From assembly GCA_037892935.1 (NCBI GenBank), contig JAYXKI010000012.1:310001-374000 (forward strand): DNA of 64,000 bases. Direction: 5' to 3'. The notes under the pieces are model-generated. The model had not been told where the DNA came from. It saw only the letters and a program-made list of their open reading frames with translations, and did not search any database. The translations under genes and the position numbers were made by a program. Origin of the DNA: Phlebopus portentosus. Lineage: Eukaryota; Basidiomycota; Agaricomycetes; Boletales; Boletinellaceae. Every line of letters begins with the position of its first letter. The stretch's first letter is position 1. Shown piece by piece: positions 1-12,600 of this stretch.

Positions 1-173
1 TTCACATATATAAGCGTGTGCCCCTATACAATTTGATACTTAACGCTTGTTCGTCGACCAATACTCCAGTAGTGAGAGAAAATTATATGCGTATGGCGCC
101 GCGTAAGTCGACTGTGACGCGCGCCAAGCAAGAGACGCGTGAACGCAGTGTATCCACGTCTACTGTTACCACA

Positions 174-1506
174 ATGCCGACGACGGAGTTTGCGGTCAAC
201 GAGCGCGTACTCTGCTACCATGGGCCGCTCATATACGAAGCAAAGGTGCTCAAAGTTGAGAACTACAGTGAAAGCGCCTCACCCAGTGGGCGAATAGGCC
301 CCCACTTTTTCGTACATTACAAAGGATGGAAGCAGACGTACGTCTTCTAGCTGCTCTTCGTTCTCAGCGCTTCCTAATTTTGTAATCGTATCGTTTCTCT
401 GCGCGCCTACTTCGGCTTATGCTTGCCAATTTACGCAGCTGGGACGAATGGGTGCCCCAATCCCGTCTGTTGAAGTACAACGAGACCAATCTCCTCGTGC
501 AAAAGAAGCTCATCGCAGACAACGAGAAATTGACTGGTTCCTCGTCAACCGCGAAGACTCAGAAGGCTTCAGCAACCGCTGTATCTGGGAGAATATCGAC
601 TGCGGGCGGGCGCAAGGAGGGCGCGCGTGGGACGAAGCGTGGAAGGGAAGAGGTGCGCAGCCAATTCATAGACGTAGCGATTTTCATTCATTTCTGAACT
701 GTGATCCGCTATTTGTCGGATGAATAGGATGATGGATCGAGAAAACCGGACATGCGCCTAGTTATACCTGACATTCTCAAGGTACAGCTCGTCGATGACT
801 GGGAGAACATTACGAAGAATAGCCAGGTATGCCTTCTCTCCATTGAATCCCTGTTCACTTACTCGCTGTTCTTGTCTTCTTCTCACCTCGTGAAACTATA
901 GCTTGTTTCTCTACCTCGGACTCCGAATGTTGACCAGCTACTGCAAGAATTCCAGTCATGGGCGCTATCGCAGAAAGAGCAACTTCCGCGTGCGCCCTCG
1001 CTTCTTCCCTCCATCACTGCGGGCCTGCGCCTCTACTTCGACCGCGCACTCGGCTCGAGGCTCCTATACCGATTCGAACGTCCGCAGTATCTCAACCAAA
1101 GACATAAATATGTAACAGGCTCTCATGTAATGGTCGGCTCGCAAAAGGAGATGAGCGAGATCTATGGGGCAGAGCACCTGTTGCGGATGATCTGTATGCG
1201 TTTCGCCTTTTCTGACTCTCATTTTTGTTAAGAAGAGACCAACCGTCCTAATCACTTAATGCAGCGATCCTCCCTGCAATGGTCGCGTCATCAAAAATGG
1301 ATCCTGATTCTGTGAATATACTCACCGATTACGTTCATTGGCTTCTGAAGTGCGTGCAGTCTTCCGGCTGTTTCACTCTTGATCTTATAGTTAAGTTTCC
1401 TCTGACTGTTGCTTTCAGATACATGGTTCAGGAACGAGATCGTATTTTCCTCAAGGAATACGAACAGTCTTCGGCGCAGTATCAGAATTACATCTTCCGA
1501 TCATGA
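174..1506 (+). CDS. EAF3: Eaf3/MRG15-like chromodomain protein (NuA4 / Rpd3S subunit)
   Basis: The gene encodes a chromatin reader of the MRG15/Eaf3 family, which in other fungi recruits the NuA4 acetyltransferase and Rpd3S deacetylase to methylated H3K36. Six exons can be joined in frame: 174-337, 439-652, 728-826, 902-1193, 1265-1349 and 1419-1506. The first exon and the start of the second form a chromo barrel (YHGPLIYEAKV, then VHYKGWKQTWDEWV across intron 1). A basic low-complexity linker follows, then the MRG domain (RLVIPDILKVQLVDDWE, later YGAEHLLRMI and VHWLLKYMVQERD). The ATG at 174 gives MPTTEFAVNE, a usual family N-terminus; an in-frame ATG upstream would add a basic tail, so the start is slightly uncertain. 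All introns are GT-AG. Family assignment is firm; complex membership is inferred from orthologs. Confidence 0.9.
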
Positions 1507-2008
1507 TTATCCGCAAGTATTGTTTCGCCACTATCTTGTCTATTGCAGCATTCCTTGTAAACATAAACAATGTCCCGATTTTTGGAGCAATTTATTGTTT
1601 CACGGGAGCTGGTTCTCACATCTGGTCAACTTTGCTGACTTCCACTGATAAGCAAACAAATTCCTTCTTGGTGAGAGCCTATGGATGTTCCAGTTCCGAG
1701 ATGAATCCACTTGGCCTCTCGGCCCCACGATTAATCTTCATTCTATAAGACATCGGGACTGCCGAAGAGCCTGAAATTTTCCTTCATGGTAGTGGCAGCT
1801 TTCTAGGTGACCTGCTTTGCACCATTTGGCGTTGACACTCCCCTGGCTTAATCAGCGTGCGGTATTGCAAAGTCGACAGAACGAGAATCTTTGCTTTTCG
1901 ATTCCAGAGGCGCTAAGTAGCTCCCAAATCTTCATGCAACGTCTCACCCTCTCGCTGTACAACTGCACCCTGTCGACAGGCCCCTGATCAGGGCTGAGTC
2001 AACAACTT
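1507..2008. other. intergenic, nothing recognised
   Basis: About 500 bp between the Eaf3 gene and the F-box gene. Short open frames here have no recognisable motif and overlap each other. Probably the Eaf3 3' UTR and the promoter of the next gene. Confidence 0.5.
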
Positions 2009-3731
2009 ATGGCCGATAAATACCACCGTCGCTCGTTAATAGCACTTCCTGATGATATCATCTTGCAGGTGTTTCACCACTTAGAAGCACCTGACGTCCT
2101 CTCTTTATCTTTGGTACGTGTTCAGTTCCACCTCCGCGGCATTTTACATCTGATTACCGGTCAGGTATCTTGCAGGTTTCATAGGCTTTCGAATCTCCTT
2201 GTCGTTTGGCGGCATGTCTTTTTGCACCTCCTACATCGAACACGGTACATCGACTTACTGGCCATTGATCAGAAACCTCTTCAAAGTGTCAGAACCGACG
2301 AACTAAAGAGGTCTGTCCTCTTGGCTGCGCTTGCAGAGAATAATTGGCTACAAAAGAGACCAAAGGCAAGGGCGGCATCTCAGATTATTGAACTCAGGTC
2401 TGCCATAAGCCCGGACGTATCTTTGGACAAGAATGCCTACATAACCAAGTTCACTTCAAAGCATCTCCTAATTCCCCTGGAGGGTGGCAAGATGGTCGGC
2501 TGGAACCTGAAGGATAACACGTCTGCTGGATCATTTGACATGGGTCCAGATTGCATGGTGTTAGATCTAGCATTGGAGAAGCCCACTCGCACGTTGCTCG
2601 GCGCTGTAGCGAGAGTTACTCCAGTTCGGTAAGCCACAACCCGCTATCTATTATGACGCGGTCTCAATATGCTCAGGTTCGATGATAGCTTTGGGATGCA
2701 CGTTCGGATCGGTATTCTTCGTATTGGAGTTCCTGAAGATAACCTGCCTCAAGACCTGATTTTTGAGCGGACCAAAGAAGTGACTCTATTATTGCCCTTT
2801 ACTAGTGAGGTTCACCTTCTGGACGTTTCTCGGAGGATGTTTTGCGTCGCATTTGGCAGCCACGAGTCAAATGTCATGGCTATTCTGGTGATGTTTGATT
2901 GGGATACGGAGGAAGCTGGTATAATCAATACCGGTATTCCATATGTATGTCCTCGATTACTCCCATGTTTCACGCCTTTAATCCCTGTGCTTGCAGGATC
3001 ATGGACGATCTTTAATCGGGATACATCTTTCTCCGGAGGGCGATTCCATTGTTCTGGTATCTGAGAACGGGGGAAACGAAATTCGCAGATGGTATCGCTT
3101 AGGAGACCTGACTCCATCCTCGGAAACTTGGAATGCTCTGGCATATGAGCCCGGACCGGTGACGCACCCAGCTAGGGAAGAAGTCTTCAAGTGGGAAGCT
3201 GAGCCCTCCGTCTTACTGAAGACAGAAGGGACGAACGCCTTTATGTTCTGGACCATCGACCAAATCCCTGAACCGCCGTATCCAGAAATACCGACGAGGG
3301 TCTCTACGATTGTACTCTATCTCACTGCTCCAGCAGGGCCAGAAGGTCCAAATCCGTCCGAGAAGACGTGGCGTGTTGCGCAGTACTACTCTGAAAAAAA
3401 CGGTCCCTGCTCACCTTCTCGTTCCATATTGACGCTCCGCAATCCTGCTCTGGATCCTGTTGAAGATCATATGCCCATCGTGTGCGTGTCATTCAACCAT
3501 GTCGGATGGGTTGAAGAGGTCAACGAGGATGGCGCCGTGGTGCGAAGGATGAAGCTGGTAACATTCCCTGATCCCGGAACAACTCATGATGGCGATTTGG
3601 CTGATACAGCGAGTACACTTGATATACCGTCCGATATACTCAAATCTGCTTATCATGTACTCCTCGACGCTACCCAAGGACTCATACTTGTGGCTACCGT
3701 GGAGCAGACCCTTCATGTCTATCGTTACTGA
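2009..3731 (+). CDS. F-box protein with degenerate beta-propeller-like C-terminus
   Basis: Four exons join in frame: 2009-2113, 2165-2628, 2677-2944 and 2997-3731, giving about 523 residues. The N-terminus carries a clear F-box: LIALPDDIILQVFHHLEAPD followed, across a 51-nt intron, by LSLSLVSCRFHRLSNLLVVW. F-box proteins bring substrates to SCF ubiquitin ligases through Skp1. The rest contains short beta-rich segments such as NAYITKFTSKHLLIPLEGG, VGWNLKDNTSAGSFDMG and IGIHLSPEGDSIVLVSENGG. These resemble weak propeller blades and are typical of basidiomycete F-box proteins without a named substrate. Intron 1 is a multiple of three and lacks a stop, so it can be misread as coding. The F-box is seen; substrate and pathway are unknown. 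Confidence 0.75.
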
Positions 3732-4377
3732 TTATTGACCATTGCAACCGGTTGGTCAATGAAATGAAGTTTCATGGCGTCTGATGTAGGGTGATGGACA
3801 AAAAAATAAACATTTAACATTTGTATACCTTATGAAGTGATGACCAACACCAATATAAGCATCTACTTGAGTCCTGCATAGAATGGTATTCGGCGATAGC
3901 ACAAATAAAGGACTGGGTAAAACTCTACAGTAGCTCTTCTTCAATGGGGCACTGACGAATTTCTGGTTCAGTGTCACGTATGTTTGTTCGTTCGTTTTGA
4001 CCACTGCCAGACAACCTGCTCGGTGTTGTTGCATTGACTCTCCTCCTTCCCTTCAGCAGGATATCGAATCTCCAACCCCAGTGCAGATCCTCCTTCTTGC
4101 TCAAACAATGAGTAGGTTAATACAGGTTGTGGGGTAGAAGTCGGATTGATTCGGCTGCGACCGGATCTAGCCAATTTTGCACATCCTCGTTCGTCGGTTT
4201 AGCACAGCCACGCCGCCCAATCCAAGCGCATCACATTTCTGTCACGGATTATCTGTGTTTGGAAGGATTGCACTGCCCTTATACTCTCTGCCAAGACGGA
4301 CAGCAGGGCCTGTGGGTAGATATAAATCATGGATGGGTTGATGAAAGAACACTTTCTGTGCACCCCCCTTTGCCATC
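3732..4377. other. intergenic region with TATA-like element
   Basis: About 650 bp. TATAAAT at 4321-4327 lies 57 bp before the ATG of the membrane-protein gene and is a plausible core promoter. Nothing else was recognised. Confidence 0.45.
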
Positions 4378-5692
4378 ATGAGATCGTCTTTAGGTAGAAC
4401 TTTGGCAGTGCTGTCGCTCGTTGAATGCGCTTTTGCCTATGAGTACGATGCGACAGGCCTTGAAACCGTACGTACGTCTCGTTCTACTTGATGGTTGACG
4501 AAGGTTAGATGAAGGTTTGTGTAGGGGAGCACCGTTGTAAAGGGAATTTATGCCCTCGTGTTCATTGCTCTCGTTGGTCTCTCCATCCCGGTCCTTGCCA
4601 TTGCTCGTGGGCATCGGGTCCCATACATACCTCTCCTGATCGCGTCAATTTTAAATATCTTCGCGGTACTGGCATCGATCGCATACGATATACTAGCAGC
4701 AGACGTTGACTCTAACGACGACATCCCAGCGGATGCCTTTGTTGCGACGACAAGCATCAATTCGCTCTTCTATTCCTGGAGCATGGCCCTAGTTTTCCTG
4801 GCATTTTCTCATCTGATCAAAGTAAGGGTGGATAACGTCGTCCCACCTTCGGGTGGCCAAGGACTCAGCTTCGTCTGGACGATCGCATACCTTGCTGCTT
4901 TTGTCATCATCTTTGTCTTCGCGACAACAACATCGGGTCTTTACATCGATTACGTTCGGGCTGCATCTGGTGATGAACTTATCACCAGAAGGGAACTTAA
5001 TCAGAAAATCGATAACTACAACAATGTTTACTATACCTTTAGTGCAGTGTGGTACGCCTCAGCGATTTTGCTGGGAGCACTCGCTTTCTTCGCCTACAAT
5101 AAGGCTCGACGTGCTGGGGTCGATGACAAGGTCTGCCTTTCTGTTCTGTCTGATATACCGTGCGTAAGCATTTTTTGACTGGCAACAGGTTTTGAAAACT
5201 CTTTTCTTTGTCGCGTTCCCGATACACATCTTGCATGTCATCGAGGATATTATTTTCACGATCCTTTGGTCGCCCTCGGGGCTCAGAGCAACACTCAGCA
5301 ATCGCGACACCATCGAGAGCGCTGGCCTTGCAGAGGCTATACTCTATTTGGGGTTGCATGCTGCTACTATTGCTGCCCTCCTTTTTGTGGGTCTGCGAAG
5401 GGGGAACTGGATGTTACCCGGAGAATCGAGTGGTGAACATTGTCATTTGGTCCGCGGAGATCGGTGCTTACTAGGTTTTCTAGCTTGGCAAAAAGGACAG
5501 TACGGAGGCTATGCAGGTTATCCGGTGCAGATGGATTATCCAGCCCAGGCAAACTATACCAGCCAAGCAAATTACCCGACCCAGACTCAATGTAAGTACC
5601 AATCTATACAGCTTGAGAGTTGAGGGAGACTCACTGATAGAGAAATTGATCAGACGTGGATAACTCCAAGGTGTATCAATAGTAGTTGAGGC
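4378..5692 (+). CDS. polytopic membrane protein, uncharacterised fungal family
   Basis: Exon 1 (4378-4467) encodes a probable signal or first membrane segment (LAVLSLVECAFA). Exon 2 (4525-5130) and exon 3 (from 5189) encode at least five further hydrophobic stretches, including YALVFIALVGLSIPVLAIA, TIAYLAAFVIIFVFATT and SAILLGALAFFAYNKARR. The tail is rich in Tyr, Gln and Asn with PAQANYTSQANYPTQT-type repeats, and finishes across a last intron at 5591-5653 (TQY, then VDNSKVYQ). The layout of six or seven helices with a cytosolic Gln/Tyr tail is seen in many fungal proteins of unknown role. The reading frame around 5420-5480 is doubtful: a membrane-like stretch (ENRVVNIVIWSAEIGAY) sits in another frame, so an unresolved intron or a frameshift is possible there. 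No function is proposed. Confidence 0.6.
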
Positions 5693-6544
5693 GAAGAATA
5701 CCCGGGGGATACTCCAACGTTATACTCTCCCCGTATGTACATACGATACCATGCACTCCTTTCTTGGGACTCTCCGAAATTTGTTTCTCTTGTTCACAAG
5801 ATATAATCGATTTTCCGAATTGTCCGATTCATTCATCACGTTTTCAGAAGTGAAAGAAAGCGTGTCGGTTCCTGTCTATGAGCTGCGTCTACGAGCTACT
5901 CTAGACTTCATACGGGACACGGTGCAATGTAATCCTCAGCAATCACACTGATGCATTGGATGCCGGACCAGCCCTGTCCACGACCGACATGATTCAAGGC
6001 AATCTTGAGAATGGCGACTCTTGCATACAAGAAGGCTATCTCCAACAGCAACAAAGCAACAGCAACAAAGAAAGTTCCAACGTACTGTATTTAATCATCA
6101 TGACGTCAAGACGAGCACGCTTCTTTAGGTTATCCTGGAATATCTTGCCACCGAGAACTGGAGCAATTCCGAGTTGACTTGAGGTCCCTAAATATGGGAT
6201 AGGGCGTCACTTTGCGGAGACGATGCTGCGGATGATGAAAAGGAAGCAGATGATTTGCAGTAGTACTTACCTGGGTGGCGACTGGCGGCAATAAGCAGTG
6301 ATGTGATGTGACAACGAAGGCATCAACGTAGTGGGACTTGTTTTGAAATTTGAACGACGATTGTGATTGGCTACAATCTCTAGTTTCACGACAAGGGACG
6401 ACGAGGCCGTGCGAGACAACTTAAGAGGACCAAGACAATCTGCGCCTCTCAAGTTATCCATACTCGCGCGAAGAATGGGTTTTCAAACGTTACATCTGAG
6501 GAAGATGAAAGGAGTTGCTTGCTTTGCTTTCTGCCTGATATGTG
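5693..6544. other. intergenic, with a possible unresolved minus-strand gene
   Basis: No recognised gene. On the minus strand, open segments can be joined through good-looking splice sites (a GTAAGT donor near 6280 and a GTACGT donor near 6080) into a hypothetical protein ending near 5905 (VGRGQGWSGIQCISVIAEDY). The joins are not unique and no family was recognised, so no CDS is called. Confidence 0.25.
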
Positions 6545-6558
6545 ATGTCATTAAGCGA

Positions 6559-6715
6559 ACGTACCCCTTTGCCGAATTTTCAGGGCATCAAAATTGAACC
6601 AGCCAAGTACGCTGAGACGAGCGACAAGAACCGCATAATATGCAAATCAATCGGCCACTGCTTGTGCAAGTAAAGTGCCGATTAGACCTTGCAGAGACTC
6701 TACGACTGGACCTTG
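6559..6715 (-). pseudogene. decayed SUS1/ENY2-like relic
   Basis: Read on the minus strand, this stretch matches exon 2 of the intact SUS1 gene at 24038-24494. Here it gives YAVLVARLSVLGW where the intact gene gives YAALVARLSELGW, and both are followed by a GTA-type donor in the same place. Upstream on the minus strand a weaker match to exon 1 remains, but the splice acceptor and the start codon are lost. No convincing exons 3 and 4 were found. The relic sits about 300-460 bp upstream of, and divergent from, the left GH79 gene, exactly as intact SUS1 sits beside the right GH79 gene. The similarity is seen; decay after a block duplication is inferred. Confidence 0.55.
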
Positions 6716-6950
6716 CATTGTATACTAGTGAGCAAGTCGCTGGATCTGAATCTTTGTTTGTTTGCCCATTGAAGTTGTGTAGTAGACAAATTGACAAGAG
6801 TCTGAATCATCGCGACCGACGCGCATAGATGAAGGCACGTGTTGTAAAAACGTATTCCACGCCGAGATGCTTATTTTCCTCCAACCACGATCTGTGGAAG
6901 TGCCGCTGCTTGGTGCCAAGAAGGCTTGAGTGCCCCGAGGGCGCTGCGTT

Positions 6951-6957
6951 TATAAAA
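6951..6957 (+). promoter_or_regulatory. TATA box of left GH79 gene
   Basis: TATAAAA lies 68 bp upstream of the ATG. The right GH79 paralog has the same element 66 bp upstream of its ATG, which supports both as core promoters. Confidence 0.6.
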
Positions 6958-7018
6958 TGTTCTGTTCAAGTCGACAAGACAGAGTCTGTACCTCCTTGCC
7001 CACTCGTAACGAGCGGCT

Positions 7019-9012
7019 ATGCGGGCTGTTCGTCTCCTCGCATTCGTAGCCGTAACCTTCTCAGCACCTTCATTCGCGGAGTCTCCGAAAGTCTTAGATG
7101 TCAGCTTCCCCGACGCGCCCAGTGGTGGGGGAAATGCCATTTCTGACAATTTTCTGGGGATATCCTGGGAACTCTTTACAATGAGCTACTTGTGTGAGTT
7201 GTGAAAGGACAGACTTTGATCGATGATTTGCGCTAATCGCCAATGTATGTAGGGGGAGAAACTCCTGATACCATGCCGAACGCATTGAAAAACTATCTCT
7301 CGAACATACGTGCGCGTATGTCTAACCCGCTGCGTATACGTGTCGGCGGTAACAGCATGGACGCCTCTCAGTACGTTGCGAACCAGACGAACATGATTAC
7401 GCTCACGAACCCTGATGCATATTTCAACGACGTGTGTCGACATTTACCGTTCCAAGTGTCTGTGGATATTGATTCGTTCAATGATAGGTGCCTTGTGATT
7501 TCGGTCCCATGCTTTTCGACGTTCTCAATGCCATGGCAGATATAGTGGGAGAGATGGAATTCATCATCGGAATTAGCATGCGAAAACCACTCGAAGACGA
7601 TACAATTATACAACTCACCGCCGATTCTCGCGAAAGGCTGGGAGATCGTTTGGATGCCTTACTTCTCGGGAACGAACCGGATCTGTACCACGGACATAAC
7701 AAACGCGGCAACTACACGGTTGATCTGTATATTCAGGAACTCAGACAAATCTTCAATGATTTGGGTGATTCGGGACGTGGCAACCTGACAGAAAGGACAC
7801 TTATTGGAGGGCCTACGATTTGCTGCAGGTGGAGCTTGGCTGAAGTGCTCGAGGCAGGCATGTTGGAGCTTCCCTACAAATATTTTACGTTTGTCTTCGA
7901 TGTCGATGCGAGAGTAGCTGAGTTGCTGACTTTGTCAATTCGTGAAGCATTCAACGCTATCCTCAGCATGTCTGCAGCGGCCAGACTGAGCGGAGCTCCA
8001 ATATCACGTATTTCTTATCGCATCCAAATGGTAAGTTTCCAATGATATATACCAATGGTATTATTCTAATTGACTTCGATAGTGGCTCCTTTCCTCGAGT
8101 GGAATGAGGAGGGAATTGAGATAGCTAAGCAAAACGATGTACCTGTCATGCTTACCGAGTATAACTCGGTTGCATGTGGTGGAGATCCAACCGTGTCACC
8201 CACAGTACGTGTCGCCTTTCTCCTCTGGCAATTAGTCTCATGCCCTTTGTTAGTTTGCAACTAGTCTATGGTCAGTCGATATCGCACTGCAAGCCGCCTC
8301 AGGGAACTACTCCGCCGTGTACCTGCACACACGAGAACGTGGTGTCACGTATAACCTCTTCGAGCCATCATCAATAGAGGACTACCTGATCAGCAACTGG
8401 CGTACTGGATCTACATACTATACCATGCTTGTTATAGCCGAGGCGATCTCCAGCTCAACGTCGGTCGTCGTTGATCTTAATCTGGATAACTCCCTAACGT
8501 CGTACAATGCGTCCGTCGTGGGGTACGCCATATACGACGGTCCCGGCCTCTCGAAGAGTAAACTCGTGTTCATAAACTACGATTATCCCCTTGCCACCAG
8601 CGACGACTCAGACGAATTTTCGGCGGCCCCCAACGCCACGCAGACGTTCGTGCTGCCTGGAAGCCTCGCGAGCTCGATCGGTGTACGATACCTCGTTGCG
8701 GACAACATCACCGAGGAAAAAGCCATCAGCTGGGCGGGGCAAACTCTCGGCGGGAATGGTGACTTGCAAGGAACGCAGACGATGGACGTGTTTGAATGCA
8801 CAGACGGTTGCAACGTGACAGTACCCGGACCAGGACTGGCTGTTGTGTGGCTCGACCCGGAGAGCGAGTTGCAGAGATCGAACATTTACATCGGGAATTC
8901 GACTATTGCGGATGTTTACACGTCGTCTGCTTCTGCTTCATTGAAGGAGCTGCGTGATTTGAAGTGGCTAGCTACTGTGCTGTCGATGGTTGCGTTCGTC
9001 CTGGGCGTTTAG
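7019..9012 (+). CDS. GH79 beta-glucuronidase-like glycoside hydrolase, secreted, probably GPI-anchored (left copy)
   Basis: Six exons: 7019-7193, 7253-7431, 7488-7888, 7948-8030, 8083-8204 and 8254-9012, giving 572 residues. A signal peptide (LLAFVAVTFSAPSFA) is followed by a TIM-barrel with LRIRVGGNSMDAS, the GNEPDLY motif (candidate acid/base Glu181) and the LTEYNSVACGG motif (candidate nucleophile Glu305). The pattern matches GH79 enzymes, and a C-terminal beta domain follows. GH79 members remove glucuronic acid or its 4-O-methyl ether from glycans such as arabinogalactan proteins. The hydrophobic C-terminus after a small-residue stretch (SSASAS, then SMVAFVLGV) suggests a GPI anchor. The paralog at 24900-26896 has the same exon lengths from exon 2 onward. 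Family is confident; substrate is not known. Confidence 0.85.
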
Positions 9013-9628
9013 ATCACTGTCGTTTGCGTTCTTGTACCGCAAGACACTCGTAGGTTTACATTATCTAATATCTAGATATATTTAGTGACATATGGTCACC
9101 GCTCCTCGAACTTCGTCCTTCGTTTGCCTCATCATTCCTTCTGAACAAGTCATTCTCTTCTGACGGAAACCCTCCTTTCACTGACCGAGAACTTGTTCAG
9201 CCGTGGAGAGTATCTCGGGGTGACTAAATTATCGTTACCTTTATATCGCACATTGCTTTGCGTAATTCGACGGATTATACCCAATTTCCTAGACGCCACT
9301 ATATCCACATTTCTTGCCGTAACTCGTTATGAAGTTATTTCGTCTCATCGGAGAAAATCAGGAGATTCGATCACTTATCTCTAGCAATTCAAAGTATAGG
9401 ATATATCATGTCCGATTGCTCAACCGTCAAGGAAAAAAGACGACGAAGAAGCATCAAATGTTGAGATTGAAGGTACATCTAGATACACCGGTATGTATGC
9501 AGAAGCTTTGAGTTGCGGTGCATATGCGGCACGAATGTTATCTAGCTGAACCACTAACGCGAATCTAGAGGAGCGGATATCCAATTAAGAAAAATACAAG
9601 TAATCAGTCTAGAACTCTTTGATACCGG
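9013..9628. other. convergent intergenic region
   Basis: About 600 bp between the 3' ends of the left GH79 gene and the minus-strand CHAT gene. AT-rich; nothing coding or repetitive recognised. Confidence 0.5.
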
Positions 9629-12600
9629 TCAGGCGCCGATGTGTACGAGGTTCACCCATCTTTCTGCCATGATCTCAACGCGGTGTCCATCTAGGGCTTC
9701 ATCACCACGGTCTCTCAGATTCACCGCGGCCTCGCGAACAGCTTCAGCAGCCACCTTGAATCTGATTTCGCCTTCTGGCACGCCCGCTAGGTACGCGTAG
9801 ATGTTCCCAGCGAGTATAGGTCCGTCACGATCAAGCAATTGCCACATTGTGCCGACGACACTTCGGAACCCGCAAAATTGCATCCCTGCTGCCAGAGAGA
9901 GCGCTTCATCGTGCGCAGACTTGCGGCCTTGCTCCGCCGTATGGCAAGCCGAGAGAAATGCGAGTTCGGCATTTGGAAGATGAGCTCTAGCGATGTCGAG
10001 TAAGGTGAGTCCGCCGTCAGCAAGCTTGAATGCCGAATTGAAAGGTTCTTCGTCCAATTTTCCATGGCATGCGAAGTGCACCCATTCCACTCTCTTAAGA
10101 GCTCGAAGGACAGCATCACGAGTAGCGCGATCGTCAGCCAAGAGTTTGTCAACTCGTCTCCAAGAGCGAATCGCGTTCCGTTCCTTCTTAGTCGAAGGGA
10201 GTCCCGAGTCACCAATGAAAAGCAGTCGCGGATTGTCGTTAACGGGTCCCGTTCGGGCATTGATCAGTGATCTGAGCGTCGGAGTATATGACGGGATGAA
10301 TTCATCCAGGAGATATTTTGGACTGCCGTCAGCACTTTCAAAAGGTCCCGCGGCATGGAAAGGGAGAAAAGATAGGAATAAAGTAGGACACCACCAGATG
10401 CGTGACTGAGCAGCGACTTCAAATTCCTTGAGTTTTTGAACCACCTTGCCGACGACTCGATCCCATAGCGCCTTCATCACGCGCCGAAGTACATTATCGT
10501 ACCTCGCCGACTGCACTCGGAATTCATAACGTGCTTCAAGCAGATCATCACATAGAGTGAAAGCGTCTGAATACCAAGCGTTATCCAACGGGACACAGAC
10601 GCATGGAACATCGTCACGCGAGAAGACGATGAGAGCGTCGCATCGAAATTTCGACTGATTGATTACAACTACAGGGCCCCCTGCAGCAGCTTGTTGTAAG
10701 GTTTCAAATGGTGCCGCTTTGAGGAAGTCTTCGAAGCCTGGTACTTGACGTATTTCGTCGACCAACTTTTCCTGTTCCTCTGACAGTCTTCGCATCCACA
10801 CCAATTTGCTATCAACGGAATGCACGTCATCCAGCCCGCTATGGGTGTAGATACGGCCTTCTTCAATAGATGAACCGGTCAAACGCGACTCAGACGATGT
10901 TACAAGGGTCTCGAGACGAGTACTACATTCTGCGAATCTGTCAGCGAGTGTCTTGTTCACCGTCGCGAGTTGATCAATCGGAGTCCTTAAACCTCGCATC
11001 TGAGACCAAAGTAAGGCTCGTCCTTGCTCAAGGATCTCGATAGCCTTTAAGAGATCGCCTTTATCTATTGCATAGGAAGCCGCATCTGTCGCAAGTGTCC
11101 GAATCCCACGTCTTTCATTAAGGAAATCATGTTGCATAGAGAGAGTAGGTCTGATGGTGAGAGTATCCTGAACTAGTGAGACTGCTGTTCTGTACGCATC
11201 GAAAGTTGTGCGATGATCATATGTTCGCGCAAACGTCGCCCATGTTTCCGCCGCTGTTAGACGGGTTGTCAAGCTTGACAACTTGTGAGCAGCGGCACAA
11301 TTCAAGGACTGGATGGATTCATCGAGATCTTCCGTTCTTCCGTCATTCTGGAAGCGATTGTAAATAGTTCGCGCAAAATTAGTCAGCGTCATAGATCGCA
11401 TAGGATGGCCTTCGGGACAGGATGCCAAGGCGGCACGAGCCAGTTCGATTGACGAATTGAGATCACCTGGCGCTTGACTCTTCCGAAAGCGTGTATAGAA
11501 CAAACCCGCAAGGTTGTTGAACGACATGAGGCGATCATGGCTCCCTTCAGGGCGAAGAGAAAGGGCTGCACGGTGCAGGGCGATTGGCTCATCCAGATCT
11601 TCAACTCTGCCAGCATCTTCGAATCGAATCGCCAGAGAATTCGCAAGATTGTTCAATGCAATGGAACGATTTGGGTGACCCTCGGGTCGGAGAATCAGGG
11701 CAGAACGGTACAGCGCAACTGACTCGTCGAGGTCCACCACCTTTCCATGTATCCGGTAGCGATCAACCAAGGACTGTGCGAGACCATTCAACGCCATAGA
11801 ATGGTCTGGGTGATCCTTGGGACGCAGAGCTAAAGCGGCACGGTGGAGCGTGATCGATTCTTCCAGATCATCAGGTCTTCGCCCGTGCTGGAAACGAGTA
11901 CGCAAGCAGCTTGCTAAATTGTCTACAGACACAGAACGATCGGGGCGACCGGCGCGGGGAAGTGTCAGAACGGAACGATGCAGCGCTATTGCCTCATCGA
12001 GATCCTCATCCCTACCACTGTGACTGAAGCGAGTCGAGAGGGAGTTTGCAAGGTTGGTCAGCGGCAAGACGCGATCAAGATGACCATCTGGCAGAATTGT
12101 TAGGGCTATACGATAGAGCGAGACTGACTCGTCAAGAGCCTCCACCTTCCCGTTGTGAATAAACTGACCCAACAGAGAGCTGGCAAGATTGTTCAGGGAT
12201 AGGGAATGTTTGAGGTTTCCTTCGGGGCGAAGGACCAAGGCGACGCGATGTAGTACAACTGCCTCGTTCACGTCTTCAACTTTGCCTGCATAGCGAAAAC
12301 GGGTTTGCAAGATGTTTGCAAGGTTGCTTATCGATGTGTAATGTTCAGGATGACCCTCCTGTCGAAGCTCCAAGGCGGTACGCTGTAGGGAGACCGACTC
12401 GTTTATATCAATTAAACTACCACTCTGCTCAAAGCGAGCGACGAGACAGTTTGCGAGAACATTTAGTGACTCAGATCTTTCAGGATGTCCATCCGATTGC
12501 GAAGCCAGAGCATCCCGGAGCAGTCTGATGGGTTCATCAAGACTTCCACCCGTACCGCTGTGCTGAAAATGAAACAACAAGGTTGATGCGAGTCGGTTCA

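Noticed and set aside
7889..8045. continuous frame through GH79 intron 3 and exon 4 in the left copy
   Set aside because: Comparison with the right copy fixes a 59-nt intron and a different frame (TIQ.YP.HVCSGQT.SSNI) with exactly the same exon length of 83 nt.
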